Below, one piece after another: positions 38,951-47,450 of a DNA stretch of 64,000 nucleotides; the first letter of the stretch is position 1, and every line of letters begins with the position of its first letter. The stretch comes from Streptomyces sp. NBC_01288. Lineage in GTDB: Bacteria > Actinomycetota > Actinomycetes > Streptomycetales > Streptomycetaceae. The stretch covers positions 5,207,001 through 5,271,000 of the forward strand of contig NZ_CP108427.1 in assembly GCF_035982055.1 (NCBI RefSeq). The letters run 5' to 3'. The position numbers and the translations under genes are program-made. The notes under the pieces were generated by a model, which did no database searches, was not told the DNA's origin, and was given only the letters and a program-made list of their open reading frames with translations.

Positions 38951-39925
38951 TCAGGAATGCGGGAACGACCGCGTCAGAAGGACCTTGCCAGGGGTGGATG
39001 TCTGGCTGCTCACGCAGGCCGCGTCGACGACGTAGGCCGTGACCCGGCTGTTGTCGGACGCGTCGGGGAGCACCACGAGATAGGCGGCGGTCCCGTTGTA
39101 GGTGCCCTTCTTGAAAGCGAGGACATCCGTGTTGCCACGGTCGACGCCCTGCCGGATGCAGTCCGGGATGGAGCCGGACGGTTGGATCAGGGTTTTGGGA
39201 GTCTTGGTGGAAGACTCCGCGCCGCCGGGATCGGACGCGACGTTCCAGGGCTTCTCGCTGTTGGCGCCCTGACTCGTGGACGACTTGGTGGAGAGGAGAC
39301 CCGAGACCTCGCTCTCCAGCTTCCCCTTGGAGAAGGTGTCCGCAGAGCTGGTCGAGTTCCCCTGAGTCGTGTCGGACGACGTGTGGTCGCCCAGCGACTG
39401 GATGAACAGAGAACCGGCTCCCAGAACGGCCGCGGTGAACACGGCTCCCAGGACGATCCTCCCGCGACGTCCGCCGCGCTTCCGCTCCTTGCGTTCCTTG
39501 CTGCGTCCGGGACCGGTCGCCGCGTGTGCGTGTCCTGATGGGGGGGCTGCCGTGGGCGATGTTTCACGTGAAACATGCGCCTCGGTGTGCTCCCCGTCCT
39601 CGCCGTCCTCGCCCGATGTAGCTCGGGATGCGCTCACCAACGTCGGCGCGGCCAGGGACTCGGGTGCGGTGGAGCCCAGCAGTGCCTCTGCGGCGAGGGC
39701 TGCATCGATACGGCCCGCGACCTCGGCGGGCATGCGCGGAGGGCCTGGCATGCTGCCCAGCAGACCCCGGATCTCCTCCAGTGAGTCGTGGACGTCGGCA
39801 CAGAGTTCGCACTCGTCCAGATGCCGTCGTACCTCGGCTCCCCTGGACGGTGGGAGAAGGCCCTCGGTGAGGTCGGAGATCTCCGCGACGTCCGGGTGCC
39901 CGGCCGTGTCTGTCGTGGATGTCAC
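38951..39925 (-). CDS. Anti-sigma factor with zinc-binding domain (partner of SigM)
   Basis: A membrane protein of 324 residues. N-terminal anti-sigma zinc motif with His35, Cys39 and Cys42 (VRRHLDECELC), a disordered linker, one membrane helix (about 157-177) and an extracytoplasmic domain (about 180-324) that has no family I recognise. GTG start overlapping the sigM stop by 4 bp, the usual sigma/anti-sigma coupling. The linker includes VSRET (118-122), encoded by a parS site. Confidence 0.88.
   Translation of the reverse strand: MTSTTDTAGHPDVAEISDLTEGLLPPSRGAEVRRHLDECELCADVHDSLEEIRGLLGSMPGPPRMPAEVAGRIDAALAAEALLGSTAPESLAAPTLVSASRATSGEDGEDGEHTEAHVSRETSPTAAPPSGHAHAATGPGRSKERKERKRGGRRGRIVLGAVFTAAVLGAGSLFIQSLGDHTSSDTTQGNSTSSADTFSKGKLESEVSGLLSTKSSTSQGANSEKPWNVASDPGGAESSTKTPKTLIQPSGSIPDCIRQGVDRGNTDVLAFKKGTYNGTAAYLVVLPDASDNSRVTAYVVDAACVSSQTSTPGKVLLTRSFPHS
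39561..39574. other. parS: parS site within the anti-sigma gene
   Basis: Perfect GTTTCACGTGAAAC inside coding DNA, read in frame on the minus strand as V-S-R-E-T, the same peptide as the parS site inside parA. Confidence 0.95.
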
Positions 39926-40647
39926 GCTCGCCCACCTCCGCCCTTCACAGCAGCTGAATCGCTCGGCCCTGCATCCTCGGGACCCTCGTCGCGAGGTCCC
40001 GCTGCCGGTGGGACGGATGTCCCCTGCGCCCGGTTCCGTCCTGCGCCCGGTTCCTTGCCGTCACCGGCTCTTTCCGGCCGTAGATGGGTGAGCAGCGGCA
40101 GCAGTCTGGCTCTTCCGCGGGCGCAGCGGCTCTTCACCGTGCCGGTCGGCACATCGAGCATGCGGGCGGCCTCTGCGACGGGGTAGCCCTGCATGTCCAC
40201 GAGGACGAGGGCGGCGCGCTGGTCGGGCGGGAGGGTGCCCAGGGCTTCCAGCAGTTGGCGGTGCAGGTCGTTGCGTTCCGCGGGAGCCGAGGCCGACTCG
40301 TGCGGTTCCAGGAGCTGTTCGAGGCGCTCGGTGTCGTCGACCGGGGATGTCTTTCTGGAGGCGGCCTTGCGGGCGCGGTCCAGGCAGGCGTTCACCGTGA
40401 TGCGGTGCAGCCAGGTCGTGACGGCCGACTGGCCGCGGAAGGTGTGGGCGGCCCGGTAGGCGGAGACGAGGGCGTCCTGGACCGCGTCAGCGGCCTCCTC
40501 GCGGTCTCCCAGCGTGCGGAGGGCAACGGCCCAGAGCCGGTCCCGGTGCCGTCGTACGAGCTCACCGAAGGCGTCCGGGTCGCCTTCGACATGGCGGGCG
40601 AGCAGATCCTGATCGCTCGTCTCGTCGTATCCGGCGCCTTCCGCCAT
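39922..40647 (-). CDS. sigM: ECF RNA polymerase sigma factor SigM
   Basis: A group 4 sigma factor of 241 residues. Region 2 (about 15-95) contains DAFGELVRRHRDRLWAVALRTLGDREEAADAVQDALVSAYR and WLHRITVNACLDRARK; region 4 (about 130-190) contains LPPDQRAALVLVDMQGYPVAEAARMLDVPTGTVKSR. A Gly/Pro-rich tail follows. The neighbourhood equals mycobacterial Rv3910-Rv3914 (MviN, SigM, anti-sigma, TrxB, TrxC), hence the name. ATG with a GAGGGGG site, 27 bp after the pseudokinase gene. Confidence 0.92.
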   Translation of the reverse strand: MAEGAGYDETSDQDLLARHVEGDPDAFGELVRRHRDRLWAVALRTLGDREEAADAVQDALVSAYRAAHTFRGQSAVTTWLHRITVNACLDRARKAASRKTSPVDDTERLEQLLEPHESASAPAERNDLHRQLLEALGTLPPDQRAALVLVDMQGYPVAEAARMLDVPTGTVKSRCARGRARLLPLLTHLRPERAGDGKEPGAGRNRAQGTSVPPAAGPRDEGPEDAGPSDSAAVKGGGGRA

Positions 40648-40674
40648 CGGACCCCCTCCCCCTCCGGTGAGACG

Positions 40675-42387
40675 TCAGCCCGTGAACTTCACGTCGGTGA
40701 TGGCCTGCTTGTAGCCGGCGTCGCTGTACTGGTCGCTGTCCGCGTGCGGCAGAGCGGTGAGCCAGACAAGAACGTACCGGCTCTTCACGTGCTTGGTGAC
40801 CTTCACCGTGGCACTGGTCCCGGTCGTCGTGACGGTGCCGAGCTGCGTCATGGAGTCCAGCGAGGAGGGCGACAGCGAGTTGGTCGCGTAGAGCTGCACC
40901 GTCGTGTGATCGCCGCTGTAGTAGAGCCCTATGGCCGCCGTGGAGACGTCCTGGACCGAACCGAGGTCGTAGACGATGCCCACGCCCGGCTTGTACGGCG
41001 CGAGCACCGGGCCCCCTATGAAGCTGGAGGTCCGCCAGTACGTTGACTTGTCGCCGTCGTAGGTCTTGGCGACGTCGTTCGGATGCTGCGGGTCGCCCTT
41101 CGCCACGAACTCCTTGGCGCCCTGGATCGCGAGCGTCTTGACCGGCTTGGTCTTGTCGCCGGTCTTGTCGTTCCCGTCCGTCGTCTGCGTCTGCTTCGTG
41201 TCCTCGGACTTGTTGCCCTGGTCCATGAGCGCGTCCGCGAGCTGCCAACTGCCCAGGCCCAGCGCGGCGATCAGCAGCGCGGACACGGCCCACTTGAGGG
41301 CCTTGCCCGTGCGGCTCTGCAGCGGGGGCGGCGGGGTCGGCGGGACCTGGTTGGCGCCGGGCGGCGCCGGGCGGCCGTACGTGCCCTGCTGGTACGTCGT
41401 GCGCTGGTACTCGGGTGGTGCGGTGAACACGGGCTCCGGCGGGCGGATGCGGGGCATCTCGCCGATGGCCTTCACCAGTTCCTCCGGCGTGGTGCACGCC
41501 GACTCGTGCCGGGAGGCCGTGGCACCGTCGTTGGCGAGCGCGCGCATGGCGAGCTCCGACAGACCGCGGTGGACACCGGCACGCACCTGGTCGGGGGCGA
41601 TCAGACCGACGCCCTTGGGCAGCCCGGACAGGCCGTAGGCGTCGCTCTCGTACGGCCAGCGCTGGGTGAGCGCCGCGTACAGCAGGGCGCCGATCGCCTC
41701 CGTGTCCGTGCGCTGCGGGGTGTCCGAACTGATGCCGCGCAGCGCGGCGTTGACGGCCAGACCGCGGATGCGCCACTGGCCGGACGAGGTGCGCAGCACC
41801 GCGTTCGGGTTCAGGCGCAGATGGGCGAGGCCCTCGCGGTGCGCGGCGGCCATGGCCGAGGCGATCTGACTGACCATCTGGTAAGCGTCGTGCACCTCCA
41901 GCGGGCCGGTGGCCAGAAGCGCCGTCAGCTCGGTGGCGTCGGGCAGCCATTCGTGGACGACGTAGACGAGGTCGTTCTCCTCCACGGCGTCCAGGACCTG
42001 GACGAAGCGGGGATCACCCAGCAGCGCCGAGGAACGGGCCGCGGCCAGCACCGAGCGGCCCCTCGCATGGTCCGCGGGCAGGATGTGGACGCCGACGGCA
42101 CGGCGGAGTTTCTCGTCCACCGCGCGCCAACTGCTGAAGCCGTCCAGACGGGTGACGCACTCTTCGAGGCGATAGCGTCTGGCGAGCTTGTGACCGCTGT
42201 GCAGTTCGGGAGGCGAGGCCTTCTCGGTTTCCTCGATCCCGCCGCTCCCCTGTGTCTTGTCGCTCTCCGTGTCCCGCTCCGGGTTCTGGGCCACCCCGTC
42301 GGCCGTGGACTGGTCCGCCTTGGCGGTCAGCGGCTCGTCACCGCTGTTGTCTGCCACGTCGACGGCAGCCGTGCTCCGTTCCGCCAC
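40675..42387 (-). CDS. Membrane pseudokinase with extracytoplasmic carbohydrate-binding-like domain (MviN-associated)
   Basis: A protein of 570 residues. After a disordered acidic N-terminus, a kinase-like fold (about 65-300) is visible from YRLEECVTRLDGFSSWRAVDEKLRRAVGVHIL, but catalytic motifs are lost: HRD is replaced by AHLRLNPN, DFG by IRGLAV, and there is no glycine loop. A Pro-rich linker, a membrane helix (about 361-380) and an outer domain (about 400-570) with AKTYDGDKSTYWRTSSFIGGP, which looks like a discoidin/F5-8C fold, follow. In M. tuberculosis these parts are fused to MurJ in Rv3910, where the phosphorylated pseudokinase binds FhaA; here they are a separate gene beside murJ. 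GTG start with GGGGAGGCAGGAG. Confidence 0.88.
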   Translation of the reverse strand: MAERSTAAVDVADNSGDEPLTAKADQSTADGVAQNPERDTESDKTQGSGGIEETEKASPPELHSGHKLARRYRLEECVTRLDGFSSWRAVDEKLRRAVGVHILPADHARGRSVLAAARSSALLGDPRFVQVLDAVEENDLVYVVHEWLPDATELTALLATGPLEVHDAYQMVSQIASAMAAAHREGLAHLRLNPNAVLRTSSGQWRIRGLAVNAALRGISSDTPQRTDTEAIGALLYAALTQRWPYESDAYGLSGLPKGVGLIAPDQVRAGVHRGLSELAMRALANDGATASRHESACTTPEELVKAIGEMPRIRPPEPVFTAPPEYQRTTYQQGTYGRPAPPGANQVPPTPPPPLQSRTGKALKWAVSALLIAALGLGSWQLADALMDQGNKSEDTKQTQTTDGNDKTGDKTKPVKTLAIQGAKEFVAKGDPQHPNDVAKTYDGDKSTYWRTSSFIGGPVLAPYKPGVGIVYDLGSVQDVSTAAIGLYYSGDHTTVQLYATNSLSPSSLDSMTQLGTVTTTGTSATVKVTKHVKSRYVLVWLTALPHADSDQYSDAGYKQAITDVKFTG

Positions 42388-42505
42388 CGTCGCTCCTGCC
42401 TCCCCATCCGTTGCACGCTGTTCGACGCCGAAACCAATTGTGCCCACAGTCTGCCGCTATGCACGACACACAGCGGCGGACGATGGTTGTGCGTGTGCCC
42501 CCGCC

Positions 42506-44746
42506 TCAGCGCCCCAAGCGCCCGCGCACCATGCCCACGAGGGAGTTGAGCTCCTCGATGCGCATGCGCCGGGCCGCGACGTAGAAGATTCCGAGCAGTA
42601 CGGCACCGCCCACCAGGAGGGCGGCGAACGAGCCGACGACCCCCTGGCCGAGCGTATGACCGATCCCGTAGCAAGCCGCACCACTGAGCAGTGCGGCCGG
42701 CACGGAGGCGATGCTGAGCCGAGCGTACGTCCGCATGACGCGAGCGCCGTCCAGGTCGCCGTTCAGCCGCTTGCGCAGCCGGTTCCAGGCGACGCCGACA
42801 CCGGTCGCGTACGCGAGGCCGTACGAGGCCGCCATGCCCACCACGGCCCAGCGGGCCGGGAGCACGAAGAAACAGACCGCCGAGGCGCCCGCGTTGACCG
42901 CGGCGACGATGACGGTGTTGTAGAAGGGCGTCCGGGTGTCCTCGTAGGCGTAGAAGGCACGCAGGACGACGTACTGCACCGAGTACGGGATCAGGCCGAG
43001 GGCGAAGGCCATCAGCATGAAGCCCATGTTGGTGGCCGCGCCGGTACCCGAGGAGCCGAAGATCAGGGTGCACATCGGGATGCCGAGGGCGAGCAGGCCG
43101 AAGGCGATCGGCACGATCGCGACGGCGGTCGTGCGCAGACCCTGGGAGATGTCGTCGCGGACGGCTCCGCCGTCGCCCTCGGCGGCCGAGCGCGAGATGC
43201 GCGGCAGCAGGGCGGCCATGAGGGACACCGTGATGATGGCCTGCGGCAGACCCCAGATGAGCTGGGCGTTGGCGTAGGCGCTGAATCCGGTACCGGCGAT
43301 GTTCGTGTCCGCGACCGACGCGGTGGCGAGCTGGGTGACCACGAGGGCACCCGCCTGGTTCGCGAGGACGAACAGGACGGTCCACTTGGCGAGCATCGCG
43401 GCCTTGCCGAGGCCGTGGCCCTTCCAGTCGAACCGCAGCCGCAGCCTGAACCCTGTCTCGCGCAGGTACGGGATCATCGCCAGCGCCTGGACGACCAGAC
43501 CGAGCAGAACACCGATGCCCAGGAGGCGTTGGGCCTCCGGCGGGATGTTCTGGACGCCCATACCGGAGTCCGCCGAGGTGCCGTACACCCAGAGGAACAT
43601 GCCGAGCGTCACGATGATGACGACGTTGTTGAGGACCGGGGTCCACATCATCGCGCCGAACTTGCCGCGGGCGTTGAGGATCTGGCCCATCACCACGTGG
43701 ATGCCCATGAAGAAGATCGAGGGCAGGAAGTAGCGGGTGAAGGTGATGGCGACGCTGTCGGCCGCGGGGTCGCTCGCGACCTTCACCGACAGCAGGCGGA
43801 CCAGGAGAGGCGCCGCGAACATCGCCAGCGCGGTCAGTACTCCGAGCGCCACGATGACCAGGGTCAGCAGACGGTTGGCGAACGCCTCGCCGCCGTCGTC
43901 GTCCTCCTTCATGGCGCGCACGAGCTGCGGCACGAAGACGGAGTTGAGTCCGCCACCGACGGTCAGGATGTAGATCATCGTCGGCAGCTGGTAGGCGACC
44001 TGGAAGGTGTCGCCGAGGAGAGCCGTGCCCAGCGCCGCGACGATCAGCGCGGAGCGGACGAAGCCGGTCAGGCGGGAGACCATCGTGCCCGCCGCCATCA
44101 CGGCACTCGACTTCAGCAGGCCGGAGGCCTTCCCGCTCTTCTTGGGAGCGGCCGCGGGCGCCGGTGCTGTGGGAGTGAGCTGCATCGTGGCGTCGGACAT
44201 CGGCGCCGGGGGCGCCTGGCCCGAGGGCGGGGCCGGGGACGGGCCGGGGACTGCCGGGGAGTCCGTCTGCGGACGTCCGCCGCCCTGTCCCTGGTCCCGG
44301 AAGAGATGCGCGAAGGCGTCCGGCTCGTGGTGCTCCTCGCCGGCCCCGGTCACCAGGTCGTCCACGCCCACGAACTGGGTCGTCCGGGCGTCGTCGCCGT
44401 ACGGCAGGTACTGGGTCGGGCCCTCCGGCTCGGGCGCCGGGGTCTGCGCCCACACACGGGGGTCCGGGGCGTAGGGGGACTGAGGCGGCTGTGCGTAGAG
44501 CGGGGGCTGCGGCTGGTACGTGCCCGGCGGCGGCGGGGGGTGGGCGGCGCGGTCGTAGAGCGCCTCGGCGACCGGGTCCTGGGCGGAGAGGTCCTGCGCC
44601 CGGTAGGGGTCCTGGTCGTAGGCGTCCTGGAGGTACATGTCCGCGGGGGGCTGCGGCGGCACCTGGCCGTGTTCGGGCGGCGGGCCCTCGGGGTAGCCCG
44701 AGCCGCCCGCGCCCTGACCGTGGTCACCGTCGTACGGCGCGTTCAT
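42506..44746 (-). CDS. murJ: Lipid II flippase MurJ/MviN
   Basis: A protein of 746 residues. About 200 N-terminal residues are cytoplasmic, disordered and rich in Pro, Gln, Tyr and Gly. The MOP-superfamily core of 14 membrane helices begins near LKSSAVMAAGTMVSRLTGFVRS and flips lipid II outward; typical segments are TVGGGLNSVFVPQLVRA and QVAYQLPTMIYIL. It ends with RMRIEELNSLVGMVRGRLGR. ATG start, 46 bp after the DUF6049 gene and 118 bp before the pseudokinase gene. Confidence 0.95.
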   Translation of the reverse strand: MNAPYDGDHGQGAGGSGYPEGPPPEHGQVPPQPPADMYLQDAYDQDPYRAQDLSAQDPVAEALYDRAAHPPPPPGTYQPQPPLYAQPPQSPYAPDPRVWAQTPAPEPEGPTQYLPYGDDARTTQFVGVDDLVTGAGEEHHEPDAFAHLFRDQGQGGGRPQTDSPAVPGPSPAPPSGQAPPAPMSDATMQLTPTAPAPAAAPKKSGKASGLLKSSAVMAAGTMVSRLTGFVRSALIVAALGTALLGDTFQVAYQLPTMIYILTVGGGLNSVFVPQLVRAMKEDDDGGEAFANRLLTLVIVALGVLTALAMFAAPLLVRLLSVKVASDPAADSVAITFTRYFLPSIFFMGIHVVMGQILNARGKFGAMMWTPVLNNVVIIVTLGMFLWVYGTSADSGMGVQNIPPEAQRLLGIGVLLGLVVQALAMIPYLRETGFRLRLRFDWKGHGLGKAAMLAKWTVLFVLANQAGALVVTQLATASVADTNIAGTGFSAYANAQLIWGLPQAIITVSLMAALLPRISRSAAEGDGGAVRDDISQGLRTTAVAIVPIAFGLLALGIPMCTLIFGSSGTGAATNMGFMLMAFALGLIPYSVQYVVLRAFYAYEDTRTPFYNTVIVAAVNAGASAVCFFVLPARWAVVGMAASYGLAYATGVGVAWNRLRKRLNGDLDGARVMRTYARLSIASVPAALLSGAACYGIGHTLGQGVVGSFAALLVGGAVLLGIFYVAARRMRIEELNSLVGMVRGRLGR

Positions 44747-44792
44747 GGTTACCCCACCTCATCGTCCCCGGGCCCACCGGCCACGACATCGC

Positions 44793-47192
44793 TCAACGGT
44801 CCACTCTCTCACCCGTGCCGGACGGGTCGGCGCTTTCCGGTGCGGTGTCCGGTGTCGGGTCACTCGGGTGCTCCGGGTCGTCTGCCCGGGACGGAGTGCC
44901 GGACTCCTCCTTGAGACGGTCCTGGGGGCCTTCGGGGTTCTCCGGGCCGTCGGGCTCCTCCGCCGCTTCGTCGTCGGGTCCGTCGGGACCCTCCTCGGCC
45001 TGGCGGGCGACGGCGCGCTTGCGATGCGTGTACATCCGGAAGCCGGCGAGGACGAGGAGCAGGACACCGCCCCCGATGACCAGCATGACGGTGGCCGTGA
45101 CCTCGGTGACCTTCACGTCGAAGTTGACGGCCTGCCCGTACTCCTGGCCGTCCTCCGTGTACAGCTGGGCGATCACGCCCACCTTGCCGTTGGCGTTGGC
45201 CGACGTGGTGAACTTCACGGACTGGCTGTGCCCGCCGTTGACCGTGACCTGCTGCTCCCAGTAGGCCTTGCCGCCGATCTTCAGCCGCGTGGGATTCGTC
45301 GAGGTGAGGCGCAGGACCAGGTGCTCGACGCCCTGCACCAGGTTGTTCTGCACGGTCACGGGGATCGTCGCGCTGCGGCCCGAGAGCTTGGTCTCGGACT
45401 TGTCGATCAACTTCACCTGGTCGGTGAGGTCTTCGAGGTAATTCAGCACGCTCTGGCGGAAGTTCGCCGCCTCGCCCGCCTGTCCCCGCCACGACGTGGA
45501 CACCTCACGGTTCATGGCCCGCCCGAACGGGGTCACGACCCGGGACTCGTCGGTGAGGATCACCCGGAAGTTGTCGAGCCTGTCCTGGGTGGCCGCGATC
45601 TGCTCGAAAGCCGACTTCGGCAGCTCCTGCCTGCGCAGCGAGGAGGGGTACGAGGAGGACGACGGGATCTTCGTCGTGGCGCTCGGGTCGGGTTTGGCCT
45701 TGGCCGCCGCGGCAAGATCCTGCGACTCGCTCCAGGTGCTGCTCTGGAGGGTCGTCAGAGCTTCGGCCATCGTCTGGGCCTGGCTCCCGGTGGGCATGCG
45801 CGGTGGGGCGACGACGATGCTGCGCTGCTTGTCCGTCTGCAGGTCGAGCGCCAGGCTCTGGGCGAGGAACCGCTGCTCGGCGAGCGTGGCGGCCCCGGCC
45901 TTCGTCAGATCGCCCTCGAACGCCGTCGAGAGCCGTGCGTCCGCGACCACCGCCGTCGTGCCGCCGCCGATGGGCCGCGCGGCGGAAGGCGTGTACGACA
46001 GGTCGCCGGTCTCCTGGAGGCTGTCGCTGCGGGCGATCACCTTGTCGGCGCCGGCCGAGGTGGCGACCTTGATGATCGACGGGTCCACGGCGCCGTTCAC
46101 CGGCCACGCGAAGTCCGTGTTCGGCGTCACGTGCAGCACCGTCTCCACGGTGCTCGCGGCGACGTCCGTGGCGTCCTTGAGATGGCTCAGGGAGCCGGTG
46201 ACGCTGGTGCCGTTGTGGGCGAGGGACGCCAGGTCCGGGTCCGCGAAGGGGAGGGCTACGACCTCCTTGTCCGCGACCGCCGACTGCAGTTCGGCAAGCC
46301 ACGCCTTGGCGACCGCCTGGTGGGTGCCCGTCGTCGTGGTGTCGCCGTTTCCCTGGATCTTGTAGCTGCGGGTCATCGCGTCGACGGAGGCCAGCAGGTC
46401 CGGGTCGATCACCCAGGTGACGTCGAGATCCTTGCCGAGCGACAGCATCTGGTCGAGGCGACCGCCCGGGGCGATCTCCTTGGCGAGGTCGTCGTTGAGG
46501 AAGACCGGCGTCTGCTGCTCGTTGGAACCCGTCTGCGCCGTCATGTGGACGCCGGAGACGAGCGGCCACAGATACGTCGTCTTCGTCTTCGTGTCCGCCT
46601 CGTCGGGCTGCCACGGCAGGAACGTCCGCTGGATGCCCAGCACCTGCTCCCACGGCTGCGCGGAGGTCTGGCCCGAGAGCGAGACACCGAGCGGGTAGAC
46701 ACCGTCGTCACCGAGGTCCAGCTTGTCGACCGGCACGGAGAGGGTGAAGGGCTCGGCGACGCCCGGAGTGAGCTTGGAGAACTTCTCGGTGTACTTGTCG
46801 CCGACCTCCGAGCCGTCGACGCCCTGGATGAAGTCGGTGCGCTTCGCGACGGTGTCGATCGCCGAACGGGTGCTCAGCGCCTGACCCAGGCGCAGGCCCA
46901 CATGGGCGTCGGTGACCGCCTGCTTGCCGTTGTTGGTCACCGTCCCGGAGACGGTCAGGGTGTCCCCGTCCGTGGGGATGCCGGGACTGAGCGTGTCCAG
47001 GGAGATGGACACCGTCTGCGAGCCGGAGGCGGCCTTCGCGGACGTCTGCTCGGCCGCACCGGCGGGTGCGACGGCGGACAGCTGGAGGAGGCCGGCCAGC
47101 AGAGGCGCCCCGGCGAGCAGTGCGCCGGTGCGCCCCAGCCACCGGCGGGCAGGTGAGGGACGCGTCCCCTGGAAGTCTGCCGCCTCGGCCAC
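44793..47192 (-). CDS. DUF6049 family secreted/membrane protein
   Basis: A protein of 799 residues with a signal peptide (LLAGAPLLAGLLQLSAVAPAGA), a large extracytoplasmic part of Ig-like beta domains at both ends (VSISLDTLSPGIPTDGDTL near the start; ATIPVTVQNNLVQGVEHLVLRL near the end), and one membrane helix near residue 705 (VMLVIGGGVLLLVLAGFRMY). A charged cytoplasmic tail rich in Glu, Pro and Asp follows. It is the counterpart of mycobacterial Rv3909 next to mviN; a role in lipid II translocation or wall assembly is inferred from this linkage only. GTG start with a GAGGGACGGG site. Confidence 0.87.
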   Translation of the reverse strand: MAEAADFQGTRPSPARRWLGRTGALLAGAPLLAGLLQLSAVAPAGAAEQTSAKAASGSQTVSISLDTLSPGIPTDGDTLTVSGTVTNNGKQAVTDAHVGLRLGQALSTRSAIDTVAKRTDFIQGVDGSEVGDKYTEKFSKLTPGVAEPFTLSVPVDKLDLGDDGVYPLGVSLSGQTSAQPWEQVLGIQRTFLPWQPDEADTKTKTTYLWPLVSGVHMTAQTGSNEQQTPVFLNDDLAKEIAPGGRLDQMLSLGKDLDVTWVIDPDLLASVDAMTRSYKIQGNGDTTTTGTHQAVAKAWLAELQSAVADKEVVALPFADPDLASLAHNGTSVTGSLSHLKDATDVAASTVETVLHVTPNTDFAWPVNGAVDPSIIKVATSAGADKVIARSDSLQETGDLSYTPSAARPIGGGTTAVVADARLSTAFEGDLTKAGAATLAEQRFLAQSLALDLQTDKQRSIVVAPPRMPTGSQAQTMAEALTTLQSSTWSESQDLAAAAKAKPDPSATTKIPSSSSYPSSLRRQELPKSAFEQIAATQDRLDNFRVILTDESRVVTPFGRAMNREVSTSWRGQAGEAANFRQSVLNYLEDLTDQVKLIDKSETKLSGRSATIPVTVQNNLVQGVEHLVLRLTSTNPTRLKIGGKAYWEQQVTVNGGHSQSVKFTTSANANGKVGVIAQLYTEDGQEYGQAVNFDVKVTEVTATVMLVIGGGVLLLVLAGFRMYTHRKRAVARQAEEGPDGPDDEAAEEPDGPENPEGPQDRLKEESGTPSRADDPEHPSDPTPDTAPESADPSGTGERVDR

Positions 47193-47450
47193 GCGCTCGC
47201 CCGTCCCTCGTCATCGTCAGTGGTCGTCGCAATGTGCGTCCACGCATGGTAACGATGCGCGCTGAGGGGAAGTGCCGCGGACTGCTCCACAAGATCGGAG
47301 AACAGCGGCGGACCGTCCCGTATGTGCCCGTATGAAGGGGAGCGCTGGTGTACGTCGCAAGGGCAGCGCTTGCGCGGGTATCGGCGGACGTGTCCGTGCA
47401 CATTTAATGGAGGCGCTCGCGGTGGCCGGGGCCACGTACCCTTTTCTGTT
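47193..47450. promoter_or_regulatory. Divergent promoter region DUF6049-murJ / pcnA
   Basis: 258 bp between divergent genes. On the plus strand TACCCT (47437-47442) lies 8 bp before the pcnA GTG, where a -10 element would sit for a leaderless transcript. No NUDIX gene is present here, although mycobacteria encode one between pcnA and Rv3909. Confidence 0.4.

Noticed and set aside
42257..44914. Long plus-strand open frame opposite murJ and the pseudokinase
   Set aside because: Same third-position GC effect; the protein is His/Arg/Asp-rich and meaningless, whereas murJ and the pseudokinase show clear domains.
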